A stretch of DNA of 19,013 nucleotides. Source: Lachnospiraceae bacterium UBA3863. GTDB taxonomy: Bacteria > Bacillota > Clostridia > Lachnospirales > Lachnospiraceae. The position numbers were made by a program, and so were the translations under genes. The DNA is taken from contig DGGX01000141.1 of the NCBI GenBank assembly GCA_002392385.1, positions 1 to 19,013 on the forward strand. Reading direction: 5' to 3'. Positions 6,207-13,858 of the stretch are shown here, piece by piece (within the stretch, counting starts at the first letter, position 1; each line of letters opens with the position of its first letter). The notes under the pieces are model-generated. The model worked only from the letters and a program-made list of their open reading frames with translations. It was not told the DNA's origin and did not search any database.

Positions 6207-7223
6207 TTATGCGTTTTGAAAGTGCGGCGCGTAGAGCGCGGCGAGGCGGATGGCCTCCACCATGCTGACTTCGCTGACCAGGTTCCTGCCGGCGATGTCA
6301 AAGGCGGTGCCATGGTCCACGGAGGTCCGCAGGATGGGCATGCCGTTGGTGATGGAGATGGTGCGGTCGAAATCCAGCGTCTTGGCAGCAATGTGTCCCT
6401 GGTCGTGGTAGAGGGAGAGCACGCTGTTGTAGCGCCCCAGTGCAGCCTGGTGGAAGACGGAGTCGGCGCCGATGGGACCGGCGACCGCATATCCTTCCTG
6501 CTGCAGCTGCCGGACGGCAGGCTCGATCTCGTTGACTTCTTCCCAGCCGAAGAGCCCGTGTTCTCCGCAGTGCGGGTTGAGACCGGCGACGGCCATGGTC
6601 CCTTCCCGGACGCCCAGTCTTTCGAGCGCCGCCCAGCACTCTTTGACGCAGGCGACGATCCGGTCCTTCCGGATCTGTCCCAGCATCTGCAGGAGCGAGA
6701 GGTGCCTCGTGAGGAAGAAGATCCGCAGCCCGTTGGTCTCAAACATGGTCAGCGGGTCCTCCGTCCCGGTGAGAGCACCGAAGATCTCCGTGTGGCCGAT
6801 GTAGGGGACTTCTGCCGCATGCAGCGCCTCCTTGTTGATGGGCGTGGTCGCCACGGCATCGACCCGGCCTTCCATGGCGAATGAAATGCTCTTCTCGATA
6901 TACTCGTAGGCGGCGCGGCCGCACATGGCCTGGACGACACCGTATCGGAACTGGCCGGCGTCGATGTTGGCCAGATCGATCAGGTTGAGGACTCCTTCCC
7001 GGTAACAGCCGTTCTCCGGACTGTCGGTGACATGGACTTGCAGAGGGCTGCCGGTGAGGGCGATCGTCCTCTCAATGACGCCGCGGTCGCCGATCACAAG
7101 GCAGTCCGCGCAGCTGCGGACTGTGTCAGAGACAAGCGCCTTTACGACGATCTCCGGTCCGACACCGGCGGGATCTCCCAGCGGGATAGCGATCAAGGGC
7201 TTTCGGTCTGTTCTTTCTGTCAC
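6207..7223 (-). CDS. pdxA2: PdxA2-type 4-phospho-D-threonate (or erythronate) 3-dehydrogenase
   Basis: The product has 338 residues and all PdxA-family marks: GDPAGVGPEI (16-25), metal ligands His144 (IGHTE), His218 (NPH) and His273 (YHDQGH), and DHGTAFDIAG near 303-312. PdxA proper acts in vitamin B6 synthesis on 4-phosphohydroxy-L-threonine. The PdxA2 branch oxidises D-threonate 4-phosphate, which then loses CO2 to give dihydroxyacetone phosphate. The neighbouring DUF1537 kinase and the absence of other B6 genes favour PdxA2. The start is GTG 7223 with AGGAGG eight bases before it. It is the last gene of the operon, 46 bases after the kinase, with a hairpin in the gap. Confidence 0.9.
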   Translation of the reverse strand: MTERTDRKPLIAIPLGDPAGVGPEIVVKALVSDTVRSCADCLVIGDRGVIERTIALTGSPLQVHVTDSPENGCYREGVLNLIDLANIDAGQFRYGVVQAMCGRAAYEYIEKSISFAMEGRVDAVATTPINKEALHAAEVPYIGHTEIFGALTGTEDPLTMFETNGLRIFFLTRHLSLLQMLGQIRKDRIVACVKECWAALERLGVREGTMAVAGLNPHCGEHGLFGWEEVNEIEPAVRQLQQEGYAVAGPIGADSVFHQAALGRYNSVLSLYHDQGHIAAKTLDFDRTISITNGMPILRTSVDHGTAFDIAGRNLVSEVSMVEAIRLAALYAPHFQNA

Positions 7224-7240
7224 AGGAGCACCTCCTCTGC

Positions 7241-7261
7241 AAAGCCTGCTGCGCAGGCTTT
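7241..7261 (-). other. Intercistronic hairpin between kinase and pdxA2
   Basis: A perfect 9-bp inverted repeat with a 3-base loop (7241-7249 / 7253-7261) lies between the two genes, just upstream of the pdxA2 ribosome site. There is no free T run, so it is more likely an mRNA-stability or processing element than a full terminator. Confidence 0.55.
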
Positions 7262-7269
7262 CACGAATA

Positions 7270-8691
7270 TCACGACATCAGTACTTCGACAGCTTCCCGG
7301 AGCGTCCCGACTTCTCCGACGTTGCCGGGGAAGATCACATACGGGATGAGCGGGAAGCGGCTTTCTTTTCCGGTCTGCCACACCGGAACACCGGGACGGA
7401 TCTGTCCGAGTACATTGGCCTGCCGGACTGCCAGCGCACGGGTGCCGACATCACTGGAGGTGATGCCGCCCTTGGCAATCACGAAAGCAGGGGTCACAGT
7501 CAGACGGCCGACCAGGGACTGGACCGCGTCCGAAATCCGGACGGAGAGCCGCAGATCATCTTCTTTGTCGCCGGTGTCCGCTGTGATCAGTGCTCTTGTA
7601 GTATAACAGCACACCGTTTTGCCTGCACGCAGAAATGCTTCTTCCAGGGCCAGGCAGCGGTCCACTTCCGCGGAGAAAGCCACGGCGTCCTTCACCAGCC
7701 GCGCATCCAGCTCCACAAATTCCACGTTCGGGAGCCTGCGCAGCTCTTCCAGCTGGGCCGTCGTCTTCTGCGTGTGGGAACCGACGACGATGATACCGCC
7801 GCAGTCCGTGTCCGTGACGATCATCTGGTCCCTTGTCAGGAGAGGCTGATCGGAGACACCGCCCATGATCTTCACGAGCCCTGCGGCCGTCCGGAAGAGG
7901 AAGACCTTGCCCTTGGCCATGGCCCGGTAGAGCGCGATGCTGAAGACTTTCAGGTCCGCGTAGCTCACGGCATTGACGATCACTTTCCGGAAGTCCCGGA
8001 CGGAGAGCAGTTGCGCTTCGATCCTGTCCAGCGCCATAGCGTGCAGGTCTTCCAGAGAGATGCAGGTCACATCCTCCGCCTTGAAGGCGCCGCCCGTCTT
8101 TTCCTCCACGTAAGCGGGAAGTGTTGCAGCCGTGTAGCCGAAAGTCTTGTCCCTGGCGAACTCCGTCTCATTCGCGGGCACCAGCTCCTCGCCGTTTTTC
8201 ACATAGTGCACGTTGCCGATGGTGTAGCGGCCGCCTTCGAGAAAGAAGGGGCAGAGGATCTCGCCGTCCATGGGGCGCCCGTTATTCTGCTCCCAGGCTT
8301 CCCGCAGGAGCTCCGTCTCCAGCGGAAAATGTCCGCGGAGAGTACTGTCGCTGCGGCTGAGGAACAGGTATTCCCGCCCGGTCTCTTTGGCGACGCGGTC
8401 GACGACCGCGGCGATCTCGCGGTGGACGCGGGTCGTCTCCTCCCGGGTCAGGCCGCGGGAGTTGGTGAGGATGTAGAAGAGGGCGTTCTTCTCGAGAAAG
8501 CCCTGACGGATACTGTCCGCAGACCAGTCCGTGTAGACGTGGACGTCGTGGACGGTCTGGACCCCGGTGGGGTCATCGTCCAGCACGACGAGCTTGCGCC
8601 GGTTGGCAGCGATCTCCGCTGCCAGCAGGCTGTCCGCAAGCTGCTCGTCGATAGGCGCATAGTCATTGATCACAGAAAAAGGGATCGCCAT
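7270..8691 (-). CDS. dtnK: DUF1537 four-carbon acid sugar kinase (DtnK/OtnK family)
   Basis: The product has 473 residues, a normal length for the family. N-terminal substrate-domain motifs are DDDPTGVQT (38-46) and SRSDSTLRGH (112-121). The C-terminal nucleotide-binding part has AKGGITSSDVG and the final FPGNVGE. Characterised members phosphorylate D-threonate, D-erythronate or 3-oxo-tetronates at C4. Pairing with a PdxA2-type gene points to the D-threonate type (DtnK), but specificity cannot be read from sequence. ATG 8691 shares one base with the TAA of the upstream dehydrogenase (TAATG), so translation is coupled. A longer in-frame start at 8784 lies inside that gene and is rejected. Confidence 0.88.
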   Translation of the reverse strand: MAIPFSVINDYAPIDEQLADSLLAAEIAANRRKLVVLDDDPTGVQTVHDVHVYTDWSADSIRQGFLEKNALFYILTNSRGLTREETTRVHREIAAVVDRVAKETGREYLFLSRSDSTLRGHFPLETELLREAWEQNNGRPMDGEILCPFFLEGGRYTIGNVHYVKNGEELVPANETEFARDKTFGYTAATLPAYVEEKTGGAFKAEDVTCISLEDLHAMALDRIEAQLLSVRDFRKVIVNAVSYADLKVFSIALYRAMAKGKVFLFRTAAGLVKIMGGVSDQPLLTRDQMIVTDTDCGGIIVVGSHTQKTTAQLEELRRLPNVEFVELDARLVKDAVAFSAEVDRCLALEEAFLRAGKTVCCYTTRALITADTGDKEDDLRLSVRISDAVQSLVGRLTVTPAFVIAKGGITSSDVGTRALAVRQANVLGQIRPGVPVWQTGKESRFPLIPYVIFPGNVGEVGTLREAVEVLMS

Positions 8692-9575
8692 TACAGCCTC
8701 CTTACCTCGCAGTCCGCCAGGGACTCGAAATACTGTACCAGTCCGCCGTGATCGTCGTTCATGTGTCCGTGGACCTTCATCCACTGCATGATCTCGAACA
8801 GTTGGGCGGTGTAGGGGATGGGGCAGTCCAGCGCATGGGCTGCGTCGATGCAGTTCTTGATATCTTTGTGGTTGATGCGGATCGGGCCGCCCGGCTTGAA
8901 GTTCCGCTCGATCATCAGCGGGGCTTTCTGGTCCAGCACGGCACTGCCGGCCAGTCCGCCGCGGATGGCGCGGTAGACCTTCTCGGGATCGGCACCGGCC
9001 TTGGCCGCGAAAGTGAAAGCTTCGCCGACCACCGCGATGGTGTTGTTGACGATCATCTGGTTGGCCAGCTTGGCGGTGCTGCCGCTGCCGCTGGGACCGA
9101 TCAGAAGCCAGGAGGCGCCCAGGATCTCGAAAGTCGGGATCATGGCTTCAAAGTCCTTCTCGTCGCCGCCGCACATGATGGCGAGCGTACCCGCGATCGC
9201 GCCGGTCTCCCCGCCGGAGACGGGGGCATCCACGAAACCGCAGCCCAGCGCCTTCAGCTGCTCATAGCAGAAGCGGGATTCGGTGGGAGTCACGGAACTC
9301 ATGTCGCAGACCAGGGTCCCGGGACGGATCGCGGCGGTCACACCGCCTTCCCCGAACAGGATGCTCTTGACGATCGGACCGCTCGGGACCATCGTGATGA
9401 TCACTTCGCATTCCCGGCCGATCTCTTCATAGGAGGCCGCTTTGGCCCCCGCTGCGACCACGTCTGCCACCGCCTCTTTGTTCAGGTCCGATACCAGCAG
9501 CTCTCTGCCGGCTTTCAGAAGATTGTGCGCCATGGGACGGCCCATGATGCCGAGTCCGATAAATCCGAGTTTCAT
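8691..9575 (-). CDS. NAD(P)-dependent 3-hydroxyacid dehydrogenase (GarR / LtnD-like)
   Basis: The product has 294 residues, typical of the beta-hydroxyacid dehydrogenase family (tartronate semialdehyde reductase, 3-hydroxyisobutyrate dehydrogenase, L-threonate dehydrogenase). It shows the Rossmann motif GFIGLGIMGRPMA (4-16), the substrate loop DAPVSGG (116-122), catalytic Lys169 in AKLANQ and the HKDI motif near 236. Family members oxidise or reduce a hydroxyl next to a carboxylate. In this operon a four-carbon sugar acid or its semialdehyde is a reasonable substrate. The start follows the MBL gene by two bases, with AAAGGAAA as ribosome site, so the genes are tightly coupled. Confidence 0.9.
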   Translation of the reverse strand: MKLGFIGLGIMGRPMAHNLLKAGRELLVSDLNKEAVADVVAAGAKAASYEEIGRECEVIITMVPSGPIVKSILFGEGGVTAAIRPGTLVCDMSSVTPTESRFCYEQLKALGCGFVDAPVSGGETGAIAGTLAIMCGGDEKDFEAMIPTFEILGASWLLIGPSGSGSTAKLANQMIVNNTIAVVGEAFTFAAKAGADPEKVYRAIRGGLAGSAVLDQKAPLMIERNFKPGGPIRINHKDIKNCIDAAHALDCPIPYTAQLFEIMQWMKVHGHMNDDHGGLVQYFESLADCEVRRL

Positions 9576-9577
9576 GA

Positions 9578-10420
9578 TCAGTTTCCTTTCTTCGCAAATC
9601 TGCTGTCGCGCTCCAGCGCATCCAGTTCTGCCAGTTTCTCGTCGATCTGTCTGGCCCAGACAGTGCCGTCGATGAAGGAACGGTAATCCTTTTTATTCTC
9701 GGTCACCCGGTCGAAGAAATGGATGTTGTCCGGATGGTTCGCGATGCTGATGTCCACCTTCCTGTCGCGGACGTCGAGAAGCATCTGCCGGAAGCCGGCG
9801 CGGGCGGCAGATGCCTCCTCCGCCGTCTCGAAGTTCTGATCCGTGACGGTGTTGAGCCCCAGGCCGCCATGCATGCCGATGGTGTAAGTTCTGCCGGTAT
9901 CCTCGTCTGTATCCTCGAAGAAGAAACTGGTGGTGCCGGGCGTATGTCCGGGTGTGAGCACACACTCGATGGAATATCCTCCGAACTCCAGCGGCCTGGA
10001 ATAATCGAAGAATCTGTCCGGCTTGAAGGGCATATAGTAGTCCAGACCGGCGGGGATCCCGTTGCACAGATCTTCCCTGTAAGGCCACTCTTTCTCGATC
10101 TCGCTCATGTAGACGACCGGATGGGAATAGTTCTGCAGGATATGGATGCCGCTGAAATGGTCCATGTGGCAGTGCGAGAGCAGACACAGTTTGATGTCGT
10201 GTTCCGGGTCATAGCCAAGCTTGCGGATCGACTCGAAGATATGCCACATCTGTCCGCTGAGACCTGCATCGATGATGACCAGGCCTTCCTTCGTCTCCAG
10301 AACGATCACACCGATCCAGGTCTGTCCGATGAACCAGGTGTGCGGACCGACCCGGAGCGGACCGGTCGCGCCCTCCCACGGGCGGTGATTAGCCTGACCA
10401 TATAATTCGTCCACAGTCAT
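9578..10420 (-). CDS. MBL-fold metallohydrolase, B3-like zinc site
   Basis: The product has 280 residues. Metal ligands are visible: HCHMDH (83-88), His159 in TPGHTPG and His229 in ANHPDN. The Asp that bridges the metals in glyoxalase-II-like members is absent; its region reads IGMHGGLG. This is the pattern of subclass-B3-type proteins, which still bind two zinc ions. There is no signal peptide, so it is cytoplasmic. The reaction is unknown. In an acid-sugar operon a lactonase opening a four-carbon aldonolactone, or a thioester or phosphoester hydrolase, would fit; a beta-lactamase role is unlikely. The start is supported by AAAGGAAG eight bases upstream. Confidence 0.82.
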   Translation of the reverse strand: MTVDELYGQANHRPWEGATGPLRVGPHTWFIGQTWIGVIVLETKEGLVIIDAGLSGQMWHIFESIRKLGYDPEHDIKLCLLSHCHMDHFSGIHILQNYSHPVVYMSEIEKEWPYREDLCNGIPAGLDYYMPFKPDRFFDYSRPLEFGGYSIECVLTPGHTPGTTSFFFEDTDEDTGRTYTIGMHGGLGLNTVTDQNFETAEEASAARAGFRQMLLDVRDRKVDISIANHPDNIHFFDRVTENKKDYRSFIDGTVWARQIDEKLAELDALERDSRFAKKGN

Positions 10421-10482
10421 GTTTAATACTTCCTTTCATATCAAAAAGTTTTTATGCTGCGAATACTGACGCTGCGGGCAGA

Positions 10483-12030
10483 TTAGTCATCCCGGACCTG
10501 GAACTGCTCGGCTGCCGCTTCGGCGGCCTCAACTTCAGACATCTGCCCGGAGGCCTTTCGCTTCGCATCTCTGGCATCTCTGATGAAGGGCCAGATGAGG
10601 GAGAGGGCTGCGATCACCAGCAGGATGCAGGAGACCGGTCTCTTCAGGAAGACAATGAAGCCCTCGTCGGAGTAGGTCATGCCCATGCGCATGTACTTCT
10701 CCATCATCGGTCCCAGGATAAAGCCGAGGATGAAAGGGGAGAAACTGAGCTTTCCATACAGCATGAAGATGCCAAGGACCGACATCACGACCATGATGAT
10801 CATGCTGTTGACGGAGGAGGATTCCGTGTAGGAGCCCACCATGCAGAGCAGGAAGATCGCTGTATACAGGTAGTGCATCGGGGTCTTCAGGATGTACGGG
10901 AAGGTCCGGATCCCGAAGAGCTCCATGCAGAAGGTCACGACGGTGGAAAACATCAGTACGCCGAAGAAGAGGTAGACCAGGTCTGCGTTGGTCTTCAGTA
11001 GCTGCGGACCCGCGTTGATGCCCTGCATGATCAGACAGCTGAGCAGGATCGCGCAGGAACTGTCGCCGGGAATGCCCAGAGCAATGGTCGGGATGATCGC
11101 GCCGCCGACGGAGGCATTGTTGGCCACTTCGGAAGCGATAATGCCCTCGTCACAGCCCTTGCCGAATTTCTCCGGGTTCTTGCTGCCGCTCTTGATCATG
11201 GCGTAGGAGACGATGTTGGAGAGGCCGGCGCCGAGTCCAGGGAGGAAGCCGATCCAGAGACCGATTCCGAACGCCTTCAGGATCTCTCTCCAGTAACTGA
11301 AGTACTCCTTCAGCGGGATGCCGACACCTTTGATGGTGCCGGTGTCCAAGTCGCCGGAGACCTCCTCGCCGTTGGCGAAGGATTCCAGAAGGATGGCGAT
11401 GGCGAACACGCCCAGGATCACCGCCAGGGTCGGGACGCCGCCCAGCAGCGTCTTGGTCCCGAAGATAAAGCGCTTGGCGCCGTCCACGGGAGCGATGCCG
11501 ACCATCGCGAGGGTGATGCCGATGCCCGCGGAGATCAGGCCGGAGAACATTTCGCCCTTGGAGATGGTGACGACCAGCACGATCGCGGCGGTGCAGAGGG
11601 AGAAGTACTCCCAGGGGCCAAGCTTGACTGCCACCAGTGCCAGAGGGGCCGTGAGCAGCATGGCGATGAAGATGCTGGCCAGGGTCGCGATGGCGCTGGA
11701 GAAAATGCCGATGCCCAGCGCTCTGGAGGCACGGCCGCTCTTGGCCATGGGGTAGGCGTCAAAGCAGGTGGCGATGTTGGAGGCCGCGCCGGGGACGCCC
11801 AGCAGGGTCGCACTGATCAGGCCGCCGGAGATGCCGCCGATGTAGATCGAGGACTGGAAGATGATGGCAGAGGCCGCATCCATGGTGAAGGTCAGGGGCA
11901 GCATCAGAGCCATGCCGGTCGTGTTGGACAGTCCGGGGATGGCACCGAAGATGATGCCCAGCGGAGTCCCGATCACGACCAGAAGAATGTGGTAGGGCGT
12001 GAAGAGTGTTGAAAGGACCTGTAAGATCAT
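10483..12030 (-). CDS. tctA: Tripartite tricarboxylate transporter, large permease TctA
   Basis: The 515-residue product is highly hydrophobic, with about twelve membrane segments. It carries the family signature near the N-terminus (GIIFGAIPGLSNTTGMALMLP) and its internal repeat near the middle (GFLPGLGAGLSNIVSY), plus a GIPGDSS-type loop. It forms the transport channel of a sodium- or proton-driven TTT system that takes acid from the TctC binding protein. The C-terminal tail is charged (Glu/Ala-rich). The start has AAAGGAGG ahead of it, 15 bases after tctB. TTT substrates vary widely; operon context suggests a sugar acid rather than citrate. Confidence 0.95.
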   Translation of the reverse strand: MILQVLSTLFTPYHILLVVIGTPLGIIFGAIPGLSNTTGMALMLPLTFTMDAASAIIFQSSIYIGGISGGLISATLLGVPGAASNIATCFDAYPMAKSGRASRALGIGIFSSAIATLASIFIAMLLTAPLALVAVKLGPWEYFSLCTAAIVLVVTISKGEMFSGLISAGIGITLAMVGIAPVDGAKRFIFGTKTLLGGVPTLAVILGVFAIAILLESFANGEEVSGDLDTGTIKGVGIPLKEYFSYWREILKAFGIGLWIGFLPGLGAGLSNIVSYAMIKSGSKNPEKFGKGCDEGIIASEVANNASVGGAIIPTIALGIPGDSSCAILLSCLIMQGINAGPQLLKTNADLVYLFFGVLMFSTVVTFCMELFGIRTFPYILKTPMHYLYTAIFLLCMVGSYTESSSVNSMIIMVVMSVLGIFMLYGKLSFSPFILGFILGPMMEKYMRMGMTYSDEGFIVFLKRPVSCILLVIAALSLIWPFIRDARDAKRKASGQMSEVEAAEAAAEQFQVRDD

Positions 12031-12045
12031 GCTGTCCTCCTTTCC

Positions 12046-12528
12046 TTACGAGAAGAGCATCCCGGCGGGGAGCTGGATCTTCAGGACGACCTGGAAGCCG
12101 ACGTACAGGACAGCGGTCAGTCCGACACTGAAGAGTGCGACACGCCACCAGTCCAGCTTCTTGCCTTTGGCCATGATCAGGACCAGGGCAGCAGAAGCGG
12201 CCACCGTGCCGATCAGGAAGCCCACCAGCTTCAGGAGCACCACATAGATGCCCAGTACGGCAATGCAGGCCATGGAGCGCAGAAAACTGACCTTTCCTCC
12301 CATGAACGGCTTCTCATCCGGCTTGTTGGAGCGGATGAATTTACCGATACCGCAGATAAAGAGCAGGACGGCGATCGCGTACGGAAAGACTTTGGATCCG
12401 GGATCAGAGCCGCCCACATTGGTGAAGGTCGCCTTGATCTTGCCGGTCTCTACAAACATGAAGATACTGAACAGGATCGTCACGATGCTGAAGATTCGGT
12501 CCTGGTTCATCACAAATCCTTTTTTCAT
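12046..12528 (-). CDS. tctB: Tripartite tricarboxylate transporter, small permease TctB
   Basis: The product has 160 residues and four predicted membrane helices. This is the usual small, poorly conserved partner of TctA, with the family's opening 'drifsivtilFSIFMFVETGKI' region. ATG 12528 is chosen because GGAAGGTGA stands just upstream; the in-frame ATG at 12570 falls inside a hairpin loop region and is unlikely. It sits between tctC and tctA, with a terminator-like hairpin separating it from tctC. Confidence 0.9.
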   Translation of the reverse strand: MKKGFVMNQDRIFSIVTILFSIFMFVETGKIKATFTNVGGSDPGSKVFPYAIAVLLFICGIGKFIRSNKPDEKPFMGGKVSFLRSMACIAVLGIYVVLLKLVGFLIGTVAASAALVLIMAKGKKLDWWRVALFSVGLTAVLYVGFQVVLKIQLPAGMLFS

Positions 12529-12561
12529 ATGCTCACCTTCCCTTTTCCCGGGCTTTGAAGA

Positions 12562-12596
12562 CAAAAACACGGGGCAGGGCGTGACCCTGCCCCGTG
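12562..12596 (-). terminator. Attenuator/terminator between tctC and tctB
   Basis: A 12-bp perfect stem (12568-12579 / 12585-12596, loop CGTGA) is followed on the minus strand by TTTTT. It lies inside the operon. Partial read-through would give more binding protein than membrane subunits. Confidence 0.88.
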
Positions 12597-12638
12597 CGGA
12601 GGATACATCTTTCTGTACAGCGGATTGATAGCGGATCT

Positions 12639-13694
12639 TTACTGTCCGAAGCCGATCGCGTCGCAGGTCTCGGTGATCGCGTCATAGATCTCGTGGAAAG
12701 TCGCCTGGGTCTGCTCCAGATCGCCGAAAGGCTCAAGCGCATCGCCCATCTCCAGGATGCCGTCGATGACTTCCTGATCCTGTGCGGCAGCGGTAAAGAG
12801 CTCGTTGATCTTCTTCATGTCCGCTTCGCTGGTGCCGGCGGGAACGAAGACGGAGATAGGAGTCTTGATCTTGCAAGGCTCATAGCCCTCCTCTTCCAGA
12901 GTGGGAGTGGCTGCAAGCTTCTCGCTGGCGGTGCTGCTGCGTCCCTGCAGGGAGCAGAGGACCTTGATGTCGTCAGACTGTATATAGTTCTCGACGGTGA
13001 TCTGATTCAGCACAGTGATGTCGAGGTTGTTGCCCATGAGCAGGGAGACTCTGTCGCCGTCGGAACCGCAGGCGGTGTAGGACCACTCGACGCCGAGGAT
13101 ACCTGCGACGTTGCCGGCGATGATGTGGGTGATGTCGCCCATCATGACGCCGAAGTTCAGCTTGCCGGGATTCTCTTTGCAGTAATCGACAACATCCTGG
13201 ATGGAGTTGAAGGGGGAATCCTTGGGAACGACCACATAATAGACGCCGGCGGGATTCAGGCCCACGACAGGTACCAGGTCTTCAAAAGGAACCAGATCTG
13301 TCACGCCAGTGATATAAGCGGTGAAGTAACCTGTGTTGTAGACAAGGATCTTGTCGAGCTTGGCGGGATCAGTGTCATAGACTTCCTGGAACGCGACAGC
13401 TCCGCTGCCATCGGTGTTGTTGACAACTACGAAATCGCCATGTTTGCTGAGGTACTTGAGGAGATGACGGGTGATCAGATCTGTGCCGCCGCCTGCTGCT
13501 GCAGCGATCTCGAGCTGTACGCTGGAATAAGGCCAGCCGCTCTCGGCTTCCGCTGTCTCTTCGGTCTCAGCAGCTGCCTCTGTCTGCGCGTTCTCCGCGG
13601 GCTTCTCTTCCTTGGAGCTGCTGCCGCCGGAACATCCCGCGAGGGTGCCGACCGTCATGATCGCTGCCAGTGCCATTGCAAGGATACGTTTCAT
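12639..13694 (-). CDS. tctC: Tripartite tricarboxylate transporter, substrate-binding lipoprotein TctC
   Basis: The product has 351 residues. It has a lipoprotein signal (MKRIL..., hydrophobic core, lipobox TLAGC with Cys21), then a Ser/Glu/Ala-rich linker to about residue 53, then the TctC/BugT-type two-lobe binding domain with the AAGGGTDLITR-like loop that grips a carboxylate. The mature protein would be anchored on the outer face of the cytoplasmic membrane. ATG 13694 has GGGAGGT eight bases upstream; an in-frame start at 13745 would precede the signal sequence and is rejected. It is the first gene of the operon and is followed by an attenuator-like hairpin. Confidence 0.93.
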   Translation of the reverse strand: MKRILAMALAAIMTVGTLAGCSGGSSSKEEKPAENAQTEAAAETEETAEAESGWPYSSVQLEIAAAAGGGTDLITRHLLKYLSKHGDFVVVNNTDGSGAVAFQEVYDTDPAKLDKILVYNTGYFTAYITGVTDLVPFEDLVPVVGLNPAGVYYVVVPKDSPFNSIQDVVDYCKENPGKLNFGVMMGDITHIIAGNVAGILGVEWSYTACGSDGDRVSLLMGNNLDITVLNQITVENYIQSDDIKVLCSLQGRSSTASEKLAATPTLEEEGYEPCKIKTPISVFVPAGTSEADMKKINELFTAAAQDQEVIDGILEMGDALEPFGDLEQTQATFHEIYDAITETCDAIGFGQ

Positions 13695-13756
13695 TTCTTT
13701 ACCTCCCATGTCTCTGCATCTCGTGCAGTCGATGAAGTTAAACATCTTACATGCTC

Positions 13757-13785
13757 ATTATTGCGGCGAAAACCTTGAAAAACAA
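13757..13785 (-). promoter_or_regulatory. Promoter of the tctC operon
   Basis: On the minus strand TTGTTT (13780-13785) and AATAAT (13757-13762) are separated by 17 bp. The start is inferred near 13750, giving a leader of about 55 bases. Its -35 abuts that of lysR on the other strand. Confidence 0.6.
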
Positions 13786-13803
13786 TTCATTCTGGGCCAT
13801 AAT
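13775..13803 (+). promoter_or_regulatory. Promoter of the lysR-type gene
   Basis: TTGAAA (13775-13780), a 17-bp spacer and CATAAT (13798-13803) each match consensus at five of six positions. The inferred start is near 13810, inside the proposed regulator box. Confidence 0.65.
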
Positions 13804-13805
13804 TG

Positions 13806-13820
13806 ATTCCAAACAGGAAT
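13806..13820. promoter_or_regulatory. Candidate LysR-family binding box (T-N11-A)
   Basis: The perfect inverted repeat ATTCC-N5-GGAAT contains T-N11-A. Its centre is about 63 bases upstream of the inferred tctC start, the classic LysR recognition position, and it covers the inferred lysR start. That fits activation of the operon plus autorepression. Confidence 0.55.
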
Positions 13821-13858
13821 GGAAAAGGAAATGTGTGAGAACGGGGAAAGGAGAAGAG

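Noticed and set aside
6207..7223. Vitamin B6 biosynthetic PdxA
   Set aside because: The family motifs are shared, but the adjacent DUF1537 kinase and transporter genes and the lack of any B6 gene favour the catabolic PdxA2 role.
7027..8751. 574-codon plus-strand frame antisense to pdxA2 and the kinase
   Set aside because: Both minus-strand genes carry intact family motifs. This frame has none and spans the intergenic hairpin.
9578..10420. B3 metallo-beta-lactamase (antibiotic resistance)
   Set aside because: The zinc ligands fit, but there is no export signal and the gene is embedded in a catabolic operon.
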